Shown here: positions 50,881-61,542 of the stretch, piece after piece
Numbering within the stretch: the stretch's first letter is position 1
How the letters are laid out: the number at the start of each line of letters is the position of its first letter
NCBI RefSeq assembly: GCF_025024155.1
Contig: NW_026251711.1
Span: 558,001-622,000, forward strand
Reading direction: 5' to 3'
Length of the DNA: 64,000 nt
Origin: Gamsiella multidivaricata
Lineage: Eukaryota; Mortierellomycota; Mortierellomycetes; Mortierellales; Mortierellaceae
The notes under the pieces: model-generated
Databases searched by the model: none
Seen by the model: only the letters and a program-made list of their open reading frames with translations
What the model was told of the DNA's origin: nothing
Position numbers and translations under genes: made by a program

Positions 50881-52738
50881 ATGATCGCCGCTACCTCTCT
50901 CTCCATCCAGACGCCCAAGCACCAGGAGGCCGGCGTCTCCTCAGACATCCGCCAGCTCAAGGAACGCTACCAGGCTGCAGGCCAGGGCCACCTCCTCACA
51001 TTCTACGATCAGCTGTCTGCAGAGGAGCAGCAGCGCCTCGTCGATCAGCTCGAGGCATTGAACGTCGAGCGCGTCAACAGGATCCATCAAAAGGCGACGA
51101 CTTGCCCTTCGCCCATGCTCAACAACCAGGCCGCGCTCCTGGCCCCCTTGCCTGAGGAATGCTTTGATTCGATTCTGGAGACATCGAAGGATAAGGCCCA
51201 AGAGTGGCAGACCATCGGACTGAACCAGATCAGCCAGAACAAGGTTGCCGTCATTCTCTTGGCCGGTGGTCAGGGTACCCGTCTGGGATCGTCTGCCCCC
51301 AAGGGATGCTACGACATCAGGCTGCCCTCCCACAAGTCGCTTTTCCAGATTCAGGCCGAGCGCATTCTCAAGCTCCAGCAGCTTGCTCAGCAGCAGCCCG
51401 GCGCTGCTGCGAACGTGACCATCCCTTGGTACGTTATGACCTCGGGTCCCACCCGCCCTGCCACAGAGGCCTTTTTCCAGGAGAACAACTTCTTTGGGCT
51501 CTCGAGTGACAACATTGTCTTTTTTGAGCAGGGTAAGTTTAGCATTCGCAAAGCATCACGACCTGGGTACGCGGGAAATGAAAACACCCAAGACAAAGGC
51601 TCTCCTTCGTTTGGTCTACTTTGGTGTTAAATATATATTCAAAACTGACCAGCGATCTATGGACGAGCTGAAGGAAAAAAAAAAAAAAAAGAAAAAAGGA
51701 AGGGGTTTGGCCAAAGGCCGACTGATACGCCAGGGCGAAGCGGATTATGCATGCAAATGCCTACGGATACCCCCTCCAGACCTTTGACCCATCGATTCCT
51801 AACACGTATCTTCAACATCCAATCGACGATTCGATTCATTAGGAACCCTCCCCTGCTTGACCTTTGACGGAAAGATCATGATGGAGTCCAAGTCTCAAAT
51901 CGCTGTTGCTCCCGATGGCAACGGAGGTGTCTATGCTGCGCTTCGCGGCACAGGTGTCTTGGCCAACATGGCGGAGCGCAAGATCGAGTACCTTCACGCC
52001 TATTGCGTCGACAACTGCCTGGTTCGTGTCGCCGATCCCCTCTTTATCGGATACTGTGTCCAGAAGAACGCTGACTGCGGTGCCAAGGTTGTCCGCAAGA
52101 ACGCCCCCGATGAGCCCGTGGGCGTTGTCTGCCTCCGTAACTCCGCCTTCAACGTGGTCGAGTACTCTGAGATCGACGAGGAGGTCGCCCATGCGATCAA
52201 CCCCAAGAACGGTCAGCTCTCCTTTGGTGCCGGAAACATTGTCAACCACTTTTATACCATTGACTTTTTGAACAAGGTCGAGTCCTTTGAGGGTGATCTC
52301 GAGTACCACATTGCCCGCAAGAAGATCAAGACCTTGGACATGCACACCGGAGAGATCATTGCACCCAAGCAGGTCAACGGAATGAAGCTCGAGATGTTCG
52401 TCTTTGATGTCTTCCCCTTCACCGAGAGGATGGCAGTCTTTGAGGTTGACCGTCGCGAGGAGTTCTCGCCTTTGAAGAACGCGCCGGGCACTGGACAGGA
52501 TTGCCCCGAGACCTCGCGTCGCGATATCTTGCAGCAGCACATCCGCTTCATTGAGGCTGCAGGCGGCAAGGTCATTGTGGGCGAGGACGATGAGCAGATC
52601 GAGGGTTCTCCCACACTGGAGTTGTCGCCCTTGGTCACGTACTCTGGAGAGGGTCTGGCCGAGATTGTCGCCGGCAAGTCGATCAAGACTCCCCTGCAGG
52701 TCAACTCGTTGGAGGAGCTCAAGCGCGCAGTCTTTTAA
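50881..52738 (+). CDS. UAP1: UDP-N-acetylglucosamine pyrophosphorylase
   Basis: Converts GlcNAc-1-phosphate and UTP to UDP-GlcNAc, the donor for chitin, N-glycans and GPI anchors, in the cytosol. Two exons: 50881-51532 and 51843-52738, 515 aa (yeast Qri1/Uap1 is 477 aa). The nucleotide-binding signature LLAGGQGTRLGSSAPKG lies at residues 126-142; the exon junction restores FFEQGTLPCLTFDGKI. Substrate-binding motifs GNGGVYAAL, NVVEYSEI and FVFDVFP follow. The 310-nt intron includes an A-rich run at about 51676. Preceded by a typical C/T-rich leader. Intact. Confidence 0.97.
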
Positions 52739-53565
52739 GGACGTCCTCTCCTCGCTCGTTTCCGATTTGTTTCTTTTCTTTTGCTTTGTAGTTTTCGTTA
52801 TTAATACTTTGTCTTTTCTTTCCGAGGAAAGCGAACATACACACATACACTCCTCCACTTTGTTCAATGCCAATTGTAGATAGAGCGCATCTCGAATCCC
52901 AACGAGTCTGCAGTTTCTTTTTTTTTTCTTTTTCTTTTTTCCTTGCCAGGTCTGTTCTGTTGCCCACCCCACCCCTCCGTCAGCTACTGCTTCATCCCAG
53001 TGACATATACCCCAGCGGGAGTTTACTACACCCCCCTCGAACTCCCCCTCCTGTTCTGCTTCTGTTCTCTTTCCTCCTCTTTTCTCTCCCACCCGTCGCT
53101 GTCGCTGTTGGCCTTCTCCCTGGTGTGGCAAGCTATATGCAAACATAACAACATCGTAGCAAGCAAAGCAATAAAAAAAAAAGGAAAATACATACACGTA
53201 CATATCTGGTCTATGCTATCATCCACTTCGTGTGTGTGTGTGTGTGTGTATAGTTGTGTATATGCTGTAACCATATGGATAGGGGGGGTAGGTGTCGATA
53301 GGCGGATCGCTGCTGCAGCAACCTGGTTGGTTGGCTGCGATGCCTCCACACTCAACCTTAAAGACGATCTTTGCGCTTGACCGTCCCCCTCGCCCGTCCT
53401 TCCATCCACTTCCTTCTTTCCTCCTCCTCAGCGGATACCTCCTCTTCCTCTTCTTCCTCTTCCTCTTCCTCTTCCTCTTCCCCCTACTGCAGCAACTACA
53501 ACTACAACTACTATCAGCCGCCTTATTCTCGGGCCTCGAAACAGACACACGAACAACAAACAGGC
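52739..53565. other. Intergenic UAP1-SRP101
   Basis: T- and C-rich flanks, a (GT)n run at 53230-53249 and a (CTTCCT)n array at about 53427-53480 in the SRP101 leader. No gene. Confidence 0.5.
53230..53249. repeat. Dinucleotide microsatellite (GT)n
   Basis: Ten units, non-coding. Confidence 0.85.
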
Positions 53566-56172
53566 ATGCTCGACCTCTTCACGATCGCCACCAAGGGCGG
53601 ACTGGTGCTGTGGTCAAAGGCCTACGGCCCCACTCCGTCCGCGCCCATCAACACCCTCATCCAGGACGTCCTCATCGAGGAGCGCTCATCAACACAGATC
53701 TACTACAAGGACAACTATGCACTCAAGTGGACCTTTGTCAACGATCTCGACCTCGTCTTTGTGGTGCGTCATCCATCACTCAATCGCCGCGAAGGTTTTG
53801 CGGTCGTGGAAAAAAAGAAACAAAAAAAGGGACGACACACGAACTAAACCTGTTCGCCGTAATTATTTTTCTTTTTAAAAAAAAAAACTTAGGCCATGTA
53901 CCCAAAGGCACTTGGATTGACATATATCGACACATTGTTGAAGGTAGCCAGCACACAGTTCAGTGATCTCTACGGCGAGAGGATATTGCGCAAACCCAGT
54001 GGGATCCCACAGCTCAAGGACTGGGACGTACGGTTTGAGGCCCTGCTGCAGACCGTTGAAGATCAGGATGTGTTGGTAAGGAAATGGATCGGGAAATCGA
54101 CCATTGTTAACCTCATTACGAGGAAGCAAAGCGAAGCGAAAGGAATATACGGCTCCTCCCCTCTCCTAACAAACAGCGACATGGTTCTTCTCGGGAAAAC
54201 ATCATTTAGTCCAAGAAATCAAGACAGCCACGCAGATTTGAGGAAACCGTCGGATATGCAAACACGTTGGCATATTCCAAGGCAAAGCCAGGTAAGCACT
54301 AGACGTTTTTTCGGCTTTCGGCTTTCCTTTTCTTCTCTTCTATGTTCACATGTACTGTACACCTACAGAATCCGGTTGACACAGATATTATCTTTTTTTT
54401 TTTTTTTTTTTATCATGGTTTGCAGACGACACGAAGGAAAGTGCAAAATCGCCACTGTTGGACGAGGAAGAATTCCACAAGAACGTCGAGATGCTCAGGA
54501 GAAAGACAGCATCGCCTAGGATGGGTGGACGGAAAGGCAAGGGTGCCAAGTCACCGATCGCATCCCCCGTCATCGGATCAGATGGCGATCTTAAAAAGAA
54601 GAACCTCAAGGAGGGACGCAAATGGGACGGCAAGATCTCTGCCAAGGACGCCAAAAGTCTGGATTACAGCAATTCGGATGTAGCAGACGTTGTCAATGCG
54701 GATCACTTGGTAAGTAAGGTGTGGGGTGTGAGCGAAGGTATAAAAACTGATTTTTTTTATGGCATCAATTGGTTTACAAGGATTTGCATTTACAATAACC
54801 AATTTTTATCCTCGTTTGGCGTTGCCGGATTTTCGTTAGGTGGATCAAAGGGGAATGGGACAACATGGCAAGGATGGCACATACAATGTCGCAGACCTGG
54901 AAGCGAGCGATGAGGACAGCTACAGCTCGAACGAATCAGACGAGGAGTATACCAAGATTTCAGCACGATCTCTCCAGGCCAAAAAGCCCACTGCAGCCTC
55001 AACGGGTCTCATGTCGTTCTTCAAGAACATGACTGGTCAGAAGGAGATGACTGCAGAGAGTCTGGGGCCCATCATGAACAAGATGAAGGAGCATTTGATC
55101 AACAAGAACGTCGCCGCAGATATCGCCCAGCATCTTTGCGATTCTGTTGCCAAGGGATTGATCGGTCAGACATTGGGCAGCTTCAAGAGTAAGAAAAGGC
55201 GTGGCGCGACTTTTTTATCCTTGCCTTCAGCTAACTGAGCATCCCATTGGAGATCCCTATTAACCATCTCTCATCGTCGCCTGTATCAAACTAGATGTAC
55301 AAACGCACGTGAAACAGAATATGGAATTGGCACTGAAGCGCATCCTGACACCAAAGACTTCTGTTGACTTGCTGCGCGACATTGCTCAGGCACAGTCCGA
55401 GAAGCGACCGTATACGATTGTGTTCATCGGCGTCAACGGCGTTGGCAAATCAACCAACCTGTCCAAGACCGCATTCTGGCTCCTGCAGAACAACCTAAAG
55501 GTTCTAATTGCAGCCTGCGATACCTTCCGATCTGGAGCAGTGGAGCAGCTTCGAGTCCATGTCCGCAACCTGAAGGCACTGGAACAGAACGCTGTTGTGG
55601 ATCTGTACGAGAAGGGCTATGGCAAGGACTCTGCAGCAATCGCAAAGGAGGCGATTTCTTCCGCAAAACTGACAGGGCATGATGTGGTCTTGATTGATAC
55701 TGCAGGACGGATGCAGGACAACGATCCATTGATGCGTGCACTTGCCAAGGTATTTGCTTTTTGTCGATCGCGTGTGATCTTTTAGATGTGCATGCCCATC
55801 TCTCTTTTGCATGCTTGGATGTCAGTTACTAACAAGTCCACATGGATCCATACCCACCCCTTTTAGCTGGTGACAGTGAATAACCCAGACAAGATCATTT
55901 TCGTGGGCGAGGCATTGGTTGGCAACGAGGCGGTGGATCAGTTGACAAAGTTCAATGCGGCATTAAAGGACTTTTCAGGATTGGCGAACCCTCGCCATAT
56001 TGACGGGATGATCCTGACCAAGTTCGATACGATCGACGACAAGGTCGGAGCAGCGCTGTCGATGACCTACACGACAGGACAGCCGATTTTGTTTGTGGGC
56101 ACGGGCCAAACGTACACGGACCTGAAGAACATGAAGGTCAGCCATGTTGTCGGATCGCTGCTGAGGGAGTAG
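53566..56172 (+). CDS. SRP101: Signal recognition particle receptor subunit alpha
   Basis: ER-membrane-associated SRP GTPase receptor; with Srp54 it docks ribosome-nascent chains at the translocon. Seven exons: 53566-53763, 53893-54075, 54210-54291, 54426-54709, 54840-55188, 55295-55749, 55867-56172, giving 618 aa (yeast Srp101 621). The N-terminal SRX/longin domain begins [18 protein letters not shown] and binds the beta subunit. A basic linker with [13 protein letters not shown] follows. The N domain starts near [12 protein letters not shown]. The G domain has GVNGVGKST (411-419), DTCRSG-type [19 protein letters not shown] and TKFD. All exon phases fit and the gene is intact. Several introns carry sense-strand T or A runs. 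Confidence 0.97.
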
Positions 56173-56601
56173 GAGGGGACGGACGGGAGGAAAGCAGGCC
56201 TTGATGCAGGGAGAGGGATGCCCTGGATATCTGGGAGACAGTAGCGTCAAAAGGCAAGGATGAAGATTATTTTATCTTTTATATTTATAATATGTGTTTG
56301 ATGTAATAAAAAGGAGACGAAGTACGAGAAATGGTTGAAAGTGATACTTTCGTCTTTGCTCATCCTCATGCGAATTGCCTGTCTACCTTATCAACCTTAA
56401 CCAGCGATGACTCAAACCAAACGCCAATTTGAACGTAAAAACGACCTGGGGCCGCCGTTGTTATCCTCCATCCTTCTTCTCCTCCTTCTCTTTCTTTGTC
56501 TCCCCATACCTGCTGAACCATTGCAGCCGCTGCCATCGACCCGTGTCCGCCTCACCTGCCCTCCCAAACAACCCTCCGCCAACAGTAACAATACCATCAG
56601 C
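56173..56601. other. Intergenic and ARO7 leader
   Basis: Contains an AATAAA-type signal (about 56305) after SRP101. Also contains an ATG at 56407 in frame with ARO7, followed by a C/T-rich stretch reading as leucine-rich (see findings). Confidence 0.5.
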
Positions 56602-57534
56602 ATGAATCTGCTCAAGAAGGACGACGCCCTCAGTCTCGCCACGGTACGATGTCCGGAGAGCAATTGGAGCGATAAAAAAAAAAAAATGAAAAAATGAAAA
56701 GACACTGTGCACTGACTTGTGTCCTTCGTTCTTGTGAACAGCTTCGTGATGTCCTGATTCGCCTCGAAGACACCATCATCTTTGGTAAGTGTGGCATGTC
56801 TCATTGCATTCCTTCCGGTGCATTCTGCCCCTTGCATTTCAATTTTATTTTTCTCTTCATGTGTAACCTGTCTATATGTATCCTGTTGAAAAACTAACCG
56901 CGATCCGATGTCGTCTTTTTATTCTTTTTTTTTTTTTTTTTTTTTTTTTAGCCCTGATTGAACGCGCTCAGTTTGCGCGGAACGAATGTACCTACAAGCC
57001 TGGAATGTACGAATACGATGATGGATACAAGGGGTCGTTCCTTGGTTATTTCTTGCATGAGATGGAGAAGGTTCACGGTACGTGGGTCCAAGATGTTAAC
57101 ATTTCACATGTGGAGAAAAAAAAGCGAAAAAAAAATAATCCAGGTACAGGGAACGAGCTGTACTCATCCCGCTTCCCCCTTCTTGATTGTTTTTTTTTTT
57201 TTCTAAACAGCTCGGGTCCGTCGATACACATCTCCGGACGAATACCCGTTCACTGCTCCATTGCCAGAGCCGATCCTGCCGACACTGGAATTCCCAAAGA
57301 TTTTGCACCGGAACAACATCAATGTGAACAGTGATATCATGGACCGATACCTCCAGGATATCGTCCCCAAGATCTGTGCGGAGGGCGATGATCTGAACTA
57401 TGGTTCCTCGGCGACGCGGGATGTCGAGTGTTTGCAGGCACTGAGCAAGCGTATTCACTATGGTAACAAAAAAGAGAGAAAGGAAGAAACAAGGGTATCC
57501 AAAGTGCCTTTAGTGAATTTTTAATCCGATAATT

Positions 57535-57574
<40 letters not shown>

Positions 57575-57967
57575 GTACGGCGCGGTTGTGTTGTAGGCAA
57601 GTTCATTGCAGAGGCAAAGTTCATGGATCCAAAGGAGCAGAGTACGTACATCCGACTGATCAAGGCCAAGGATCGGGAGGGGATCATGGAGCTGCTCACG
57701 AACAGGACTGTGGAGGCTGCGCTGTTGAGGAGATTAAGGCGCAAGGCCATGATCTACGGACATGATATCACGGAGAGCGGCGAGATCGTGCTGGAGGACA
57801 GTGGGCGCGAGGACCAGAAGCTACAGCAGAACCAGAAGATTCGGGCGGATGTGGTCGTGGATCTGTATGAGCGCTTCGTGATCCCGTTGACGAAGGAGGT
57901 CGAGATCGAGTACCTGTTGCACCGGTTGGATGGGTGGCAAGCCCCCGAGGGCACGAATGGAGCGTAG
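56602..57967 (+). CDS. ARO7: Chorismate mutase (AroQ, yeast Aro7 type)
   Basis: Converts chorismate to prephenate at the branch to Phe and Tyr; the yeast type is activated by Trp and inhibited by Tyr. Five exons: 56602-56643, 56742-56784, 56952-57077, 57211-57462, 57597-57967, giving 277 aa (yeast 256). Helix 1 carries [22 protein letters not shown] with the active-site Arg and the allosteric region; further motifs are [51 protein letters not shown] (Arg/Lys active-site residues) and the C-terminal [18 protein letters not shown]. The start at 56602 matches the usual start of the family. Intron 4 contains a 36-T run; introns 2 and 3 also have T runs before their acceptors. Confidence 0.95.
57538..57573. 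repeat. 36-nt poly(T) tract in ARO7 intron 4
   Basis: Uninterrupted T run about 23 nt upstream of the acceptor AG at 57595-57596. Confidence 0.85.
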
Positions 57968-58323
57968 TAGGATGGCTGGCGTGCTCACGTCCATGTCGGC
58001 TAGGATCTTTTTTCCGTCGTGGTTGTCCTTTCAGAGTAGAGAGAGAGTGAGAAGGAGGTGTGCTTCAGTAAAGAGAGGCCGTCCTCAAAAAGTGCTGAGT
58101 CTCGCTGTGCAGTGGTGCCTGACAAATCGAAATTTGGTGGCGATGTGTGTGACCGCAGAATGATCTTTGCGCTTCTTTTTCCCAGCACTTGCGTAACATC
58201 GCATGCACGCACTTCGCTCCATTAAAAAGACAGAATGAACACCCCACAGCTCCTTCAGCTCTTCTTAATCTCCCCTCTTGACATCACCATACAATTACAT
58301 TCCTACGAACACTACCCCACCTA
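57968..58323. other. Intergenic ARO7-UFD1-like
   Basis: 3' flank of ARO7 and a C/T-rich promoter leader (58240-58320). No other feature. Confidence 0.5.
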
Positions 58324-60648
58324 ATGTCATTCATCTGGTCGTCCACATTCACCGTTGGCCCTCCCACAGCGACCTCAAAAGGCGACAAGATCATCCTCCC
58401 GCAGTCTGCGCTTGAATCCATCATAAAGGCCCACGCAGAGGCACCCCCACCCCCACTACCTCAATTTGATCCAACCTACGATCCAACCTCCTGGGAGAAC
58501 CATCCGAGCCAAAACTACAACCCATATGAATCCCGGAAACCCCAGGAGTTGCCCTCGCCCCTTACCTTCCAGATCCGCAACCCTGCCAACCGGCTACTCA
58601 CCCATGGTGGTGTCAAAGAGTTTTCGGCCGAGGATGGACAGGTCCGCCTACCAGATTGGATGATGAGCTCCTTGTTGCTCTCTCCAGGAGATCAGGTCAT
58701 GGTCAAATACGCTGCGCTTCCTAAAGGAACCTGGGCAAAGTTCCGACCGCTCTCAGCCGACTACATGGAGATCCTGGACTTTCGGGCATTGCTGGAGGCC
58801 GTCCTAAGATCCAATTATACAACACTGACAAGAGGCGAGGTCCTGAAGGTCCATCAGGGCACGAAGGAGTTCGGGTTTGTGGTCGAGGAGCTCAAGCCGG
58901 AACCTGGGGAGGCCGTCTGCATTACGGATACGGATCTGGAAGTCGATATCGAGCCCTTGGATGCGGATATGCATGATGCCAGCACGACAGGAGGTCATGC
59001 CACATATTCTAATGGAGGATCAAAGGCCGGCAAAGGAATGGCGAATAAACAGACATTACGGATCGGAAGCGAGGCGCAAGGACAGGTAACTGTGGAGGAT
59101 TACCAACGCTGGACCGTTGACGTTCCGAATCGAAAATCGGGTATCCGGATCACTGTTGAGGCACAAGAACCTGGGGATCTGGATGTGCTGGTGTCGACAA
59201 GGGCACCTGTGGGTCTGCAGGATCATATCTGGGCAGATTTCGGGACGTTGGGCGCACGAACTATTACGATCCCAGCGAGTGATCAGGATTATGCGACGCA
59301 ACAGGATTCGCAAACGATTCACATTGGCGTATACGGTCGGGCGCCTTCGACTACCTCTGGATCATCGAGTTCGTCTGGAGAGGTCTTGTACAGCATTCTT
59401 GTACAGTACCATGATGAGGACACATCCTCGGGAATGGCCTCAGCATCGTCGGTGTCAGAAAGCGCAAGCGTAGGCGGAGAGGTACCAAACAAGGGCGCGG
59501 CAGGATACCAAGAGTGCTCGAACTGTGGATCATGGATTCCAGAACGGACCATGATGCTTCATAGCAACTTTTGTCTGCGCAATAACGTCAAATGTGACCG
59601 GTGTGGTGAGGTCATGAAGAAGGAAGAATTCCAGAATCATTTCCACTGCGATCATTGTAGCAAGGTAAAAAGGGCGTGAAACAATCATGTCACTCCACAA
59701 ATGAGGCCTGTGGGTCATTGTCTGTGCTGGGGGGGAGGGGGGGTTTGCAATGCTATTTGAGAATGGCATACTCACATTTTGTGTACCTGCCTCCCTTGGG
59801 GTTCTTTCTTTTATCTTCAATAGCACGGACACATTTCTGAAAAAAAGAAACACATGGAGATCTATCACGGCTGGTACCAATGCAGCTGTGAGACATTTGA
59901 ATCACCGTCCCTGCCGGAGCTGGCGCTTCACCGTCGGACAACATGTCCAGATCGCTTCATCATCTGCCGTTACTGCCACACGCTCGTCCAACAAGGTGGT
60001 CCTGCGCCCAATGCACGGGATCGGATGCACGGTTTGTCCTCACACGAGTCCTATTGCGGCGATCGAACGATCCAGTGTCAGAAGTGTTCCCAAATGGTCT
60101 CGCTCAAGGATGTCCGGGTCCATGCACAGAACCATGAGTACCAGCGGCAGAATCAGGCGACCCCACAACTTTGTTCGAACCAGAATTGCGTCCGGGTGCA
60201 ATCGACTAATGCGCTAGGATTATGTCAGTTGTGTTTCGGACCCTTCTGGATCCCGACTGAGGACCCCAAGCACCAAAAGCTGGTGCAGCGATTGGCGAGG
60301 AAGTATCATTCGCAGCTGATGACGGGTTGTGGGAACAAGTGGTGTAGGAACCCGTACTGTGCCACATTCCGGGGGCAAGAGATGGATGCGACCACAGCGG
60401 CGACGGAGATGATGAAGATCTTGAAGGAGGCCAAGGTAGGATCGAGTGTGGGGAGCCACAGGACCTGGTTGTGTGTGGATGAGGGCACGACGAGGAAGAA
60501 GGTGATGGCAGAGTTGCTGAAGGAGGACGTGAAGGGCAAGTACTCGATTGAATGGTGCGTCAAGGCCCTGGAGGCCGAGAAGACGGATCTGGATGCTGCA
60601 GTGCAGTGGTTGAACCTGCATGCGCCTAGACTTGCACAGCAGCCGTGA
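58324..60648 (+). CDS. UFD1-domain protein with TRAF-type zinc fingers, AZUL-like finger and C-terminal UBA-like domain
   Basis: Two exons: 58324-59664 and 59824-60648, 721 aa. Residues about 15-210 form a UFD1-like double-psi barrel (KIILPQSALESI, FQIRNPANR, GVKEFSAEDGQVRLPDWMM, YAALPKGTWAKFRPLS, LRSNYTTLTRGE). An all-beta segment (about 245-345) follows. From residue about 400 a series of Cys/His fingers spans the intron (CSNCGSWIPERTMMLHSNFC, CDRCGEVMKKEEFQNHFHC and more). Residues about 605-642 match the AZUL finger known from Ube3a (YHSQLMTGCGNKWCRNPYC). The last 45 residues resemble a UBA domain (WCVKALEAEKTDLDAAVQWL). The make-up suggests a ubiquitin-pathway adaptor, perhaps with Cdc48/p97; this is inference. 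Canonical Ufd1 is much shorter and lacks the fingers. Confidence 0.88.
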
Positions 60649-61542
60649 TAGTTCATTCTGCTATGATAGACTAATAAACAAAAAAAGATTAATGGCACAC
60701 ATCCAGCATGTGAGAGATTAAAGGAATGAGGGCGTAGACTATCATACCAGCGAGGCGGTGAAAGAAAGGGACGCAGTGAGGGACGTGCACGACTTCTCAT
60801 CGAGACTGCATGCGCATTCCAGTGCTTGGTTGATGCTACACGGGAGGAAGTGGCCTTCACTAGGATCGTGCGTTTCTGACATGTTTGAACAAAGCATGGA
60901 TGAAAGACTATGGGCAAATGCCCCTGCACTTGACCCGACAGTGCTTCCCCTCTTCAGCCATGAGTTTTCGCAACCCAAAATTTTGAAAAGTCTGCTTCTA
61001 AATCTCTCTTCTATCTGTCTGTCTGCGTCTCTGTTGGCTGCCACTTATTCTCCCTTCAACATATTATGAATGAGAATAGGCTGATAGCTTGCATGGACTC
61101 CACACATAAGACTGCTAAATCTTTGAGACCTATCGCGGACGCATCGCCTGGAAACTCTCCTGTACCACACGTTCGCATATCTGTTTATAATCCTTGTTGA
61201 AAGACCGTCAAGTCCATCGAGGAATCTTTATTGCATATATGATTATCAGCTCTGAATCAAGTTATGGTTATTCGTTGAATATACTTATTTATGAATAGTC
61301 TTTACGAGAAAATAATCAACTAATGCTTTTGCGCTGTGCAATAGATACCGCATTATCAAGTGGCTGGCTTGGCTCAAGTTTAGAATGCGGTTTAGAGATG
61401 GAGAAGTTCATGGTAGACTGTTCAGTGATCGAACCCCAAGCGCTGAGGGCTGTGTTTCCCATGTCGGCCAATGTATGTAACACGAAACCAAGATTTCATT
61501 TTTGTTGCGACACTGTCCACAGTCATGTGACGCTAGGCGGAT
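60649..61542. other. Intergenic, no gene seen
   Basis: 3' flanks of two convergent units; AT-rich at 61040-61320. Nothing supported. Confidence 0.45.

Noticed and set aside
51839..53203. Long (about 450 codon) minus-strand reading frame antisense to UAP1
   Set aside because: It is the mirror of the UAP1 coding frame and its UTR; the plus strand encodes an unmistakable enzyme.
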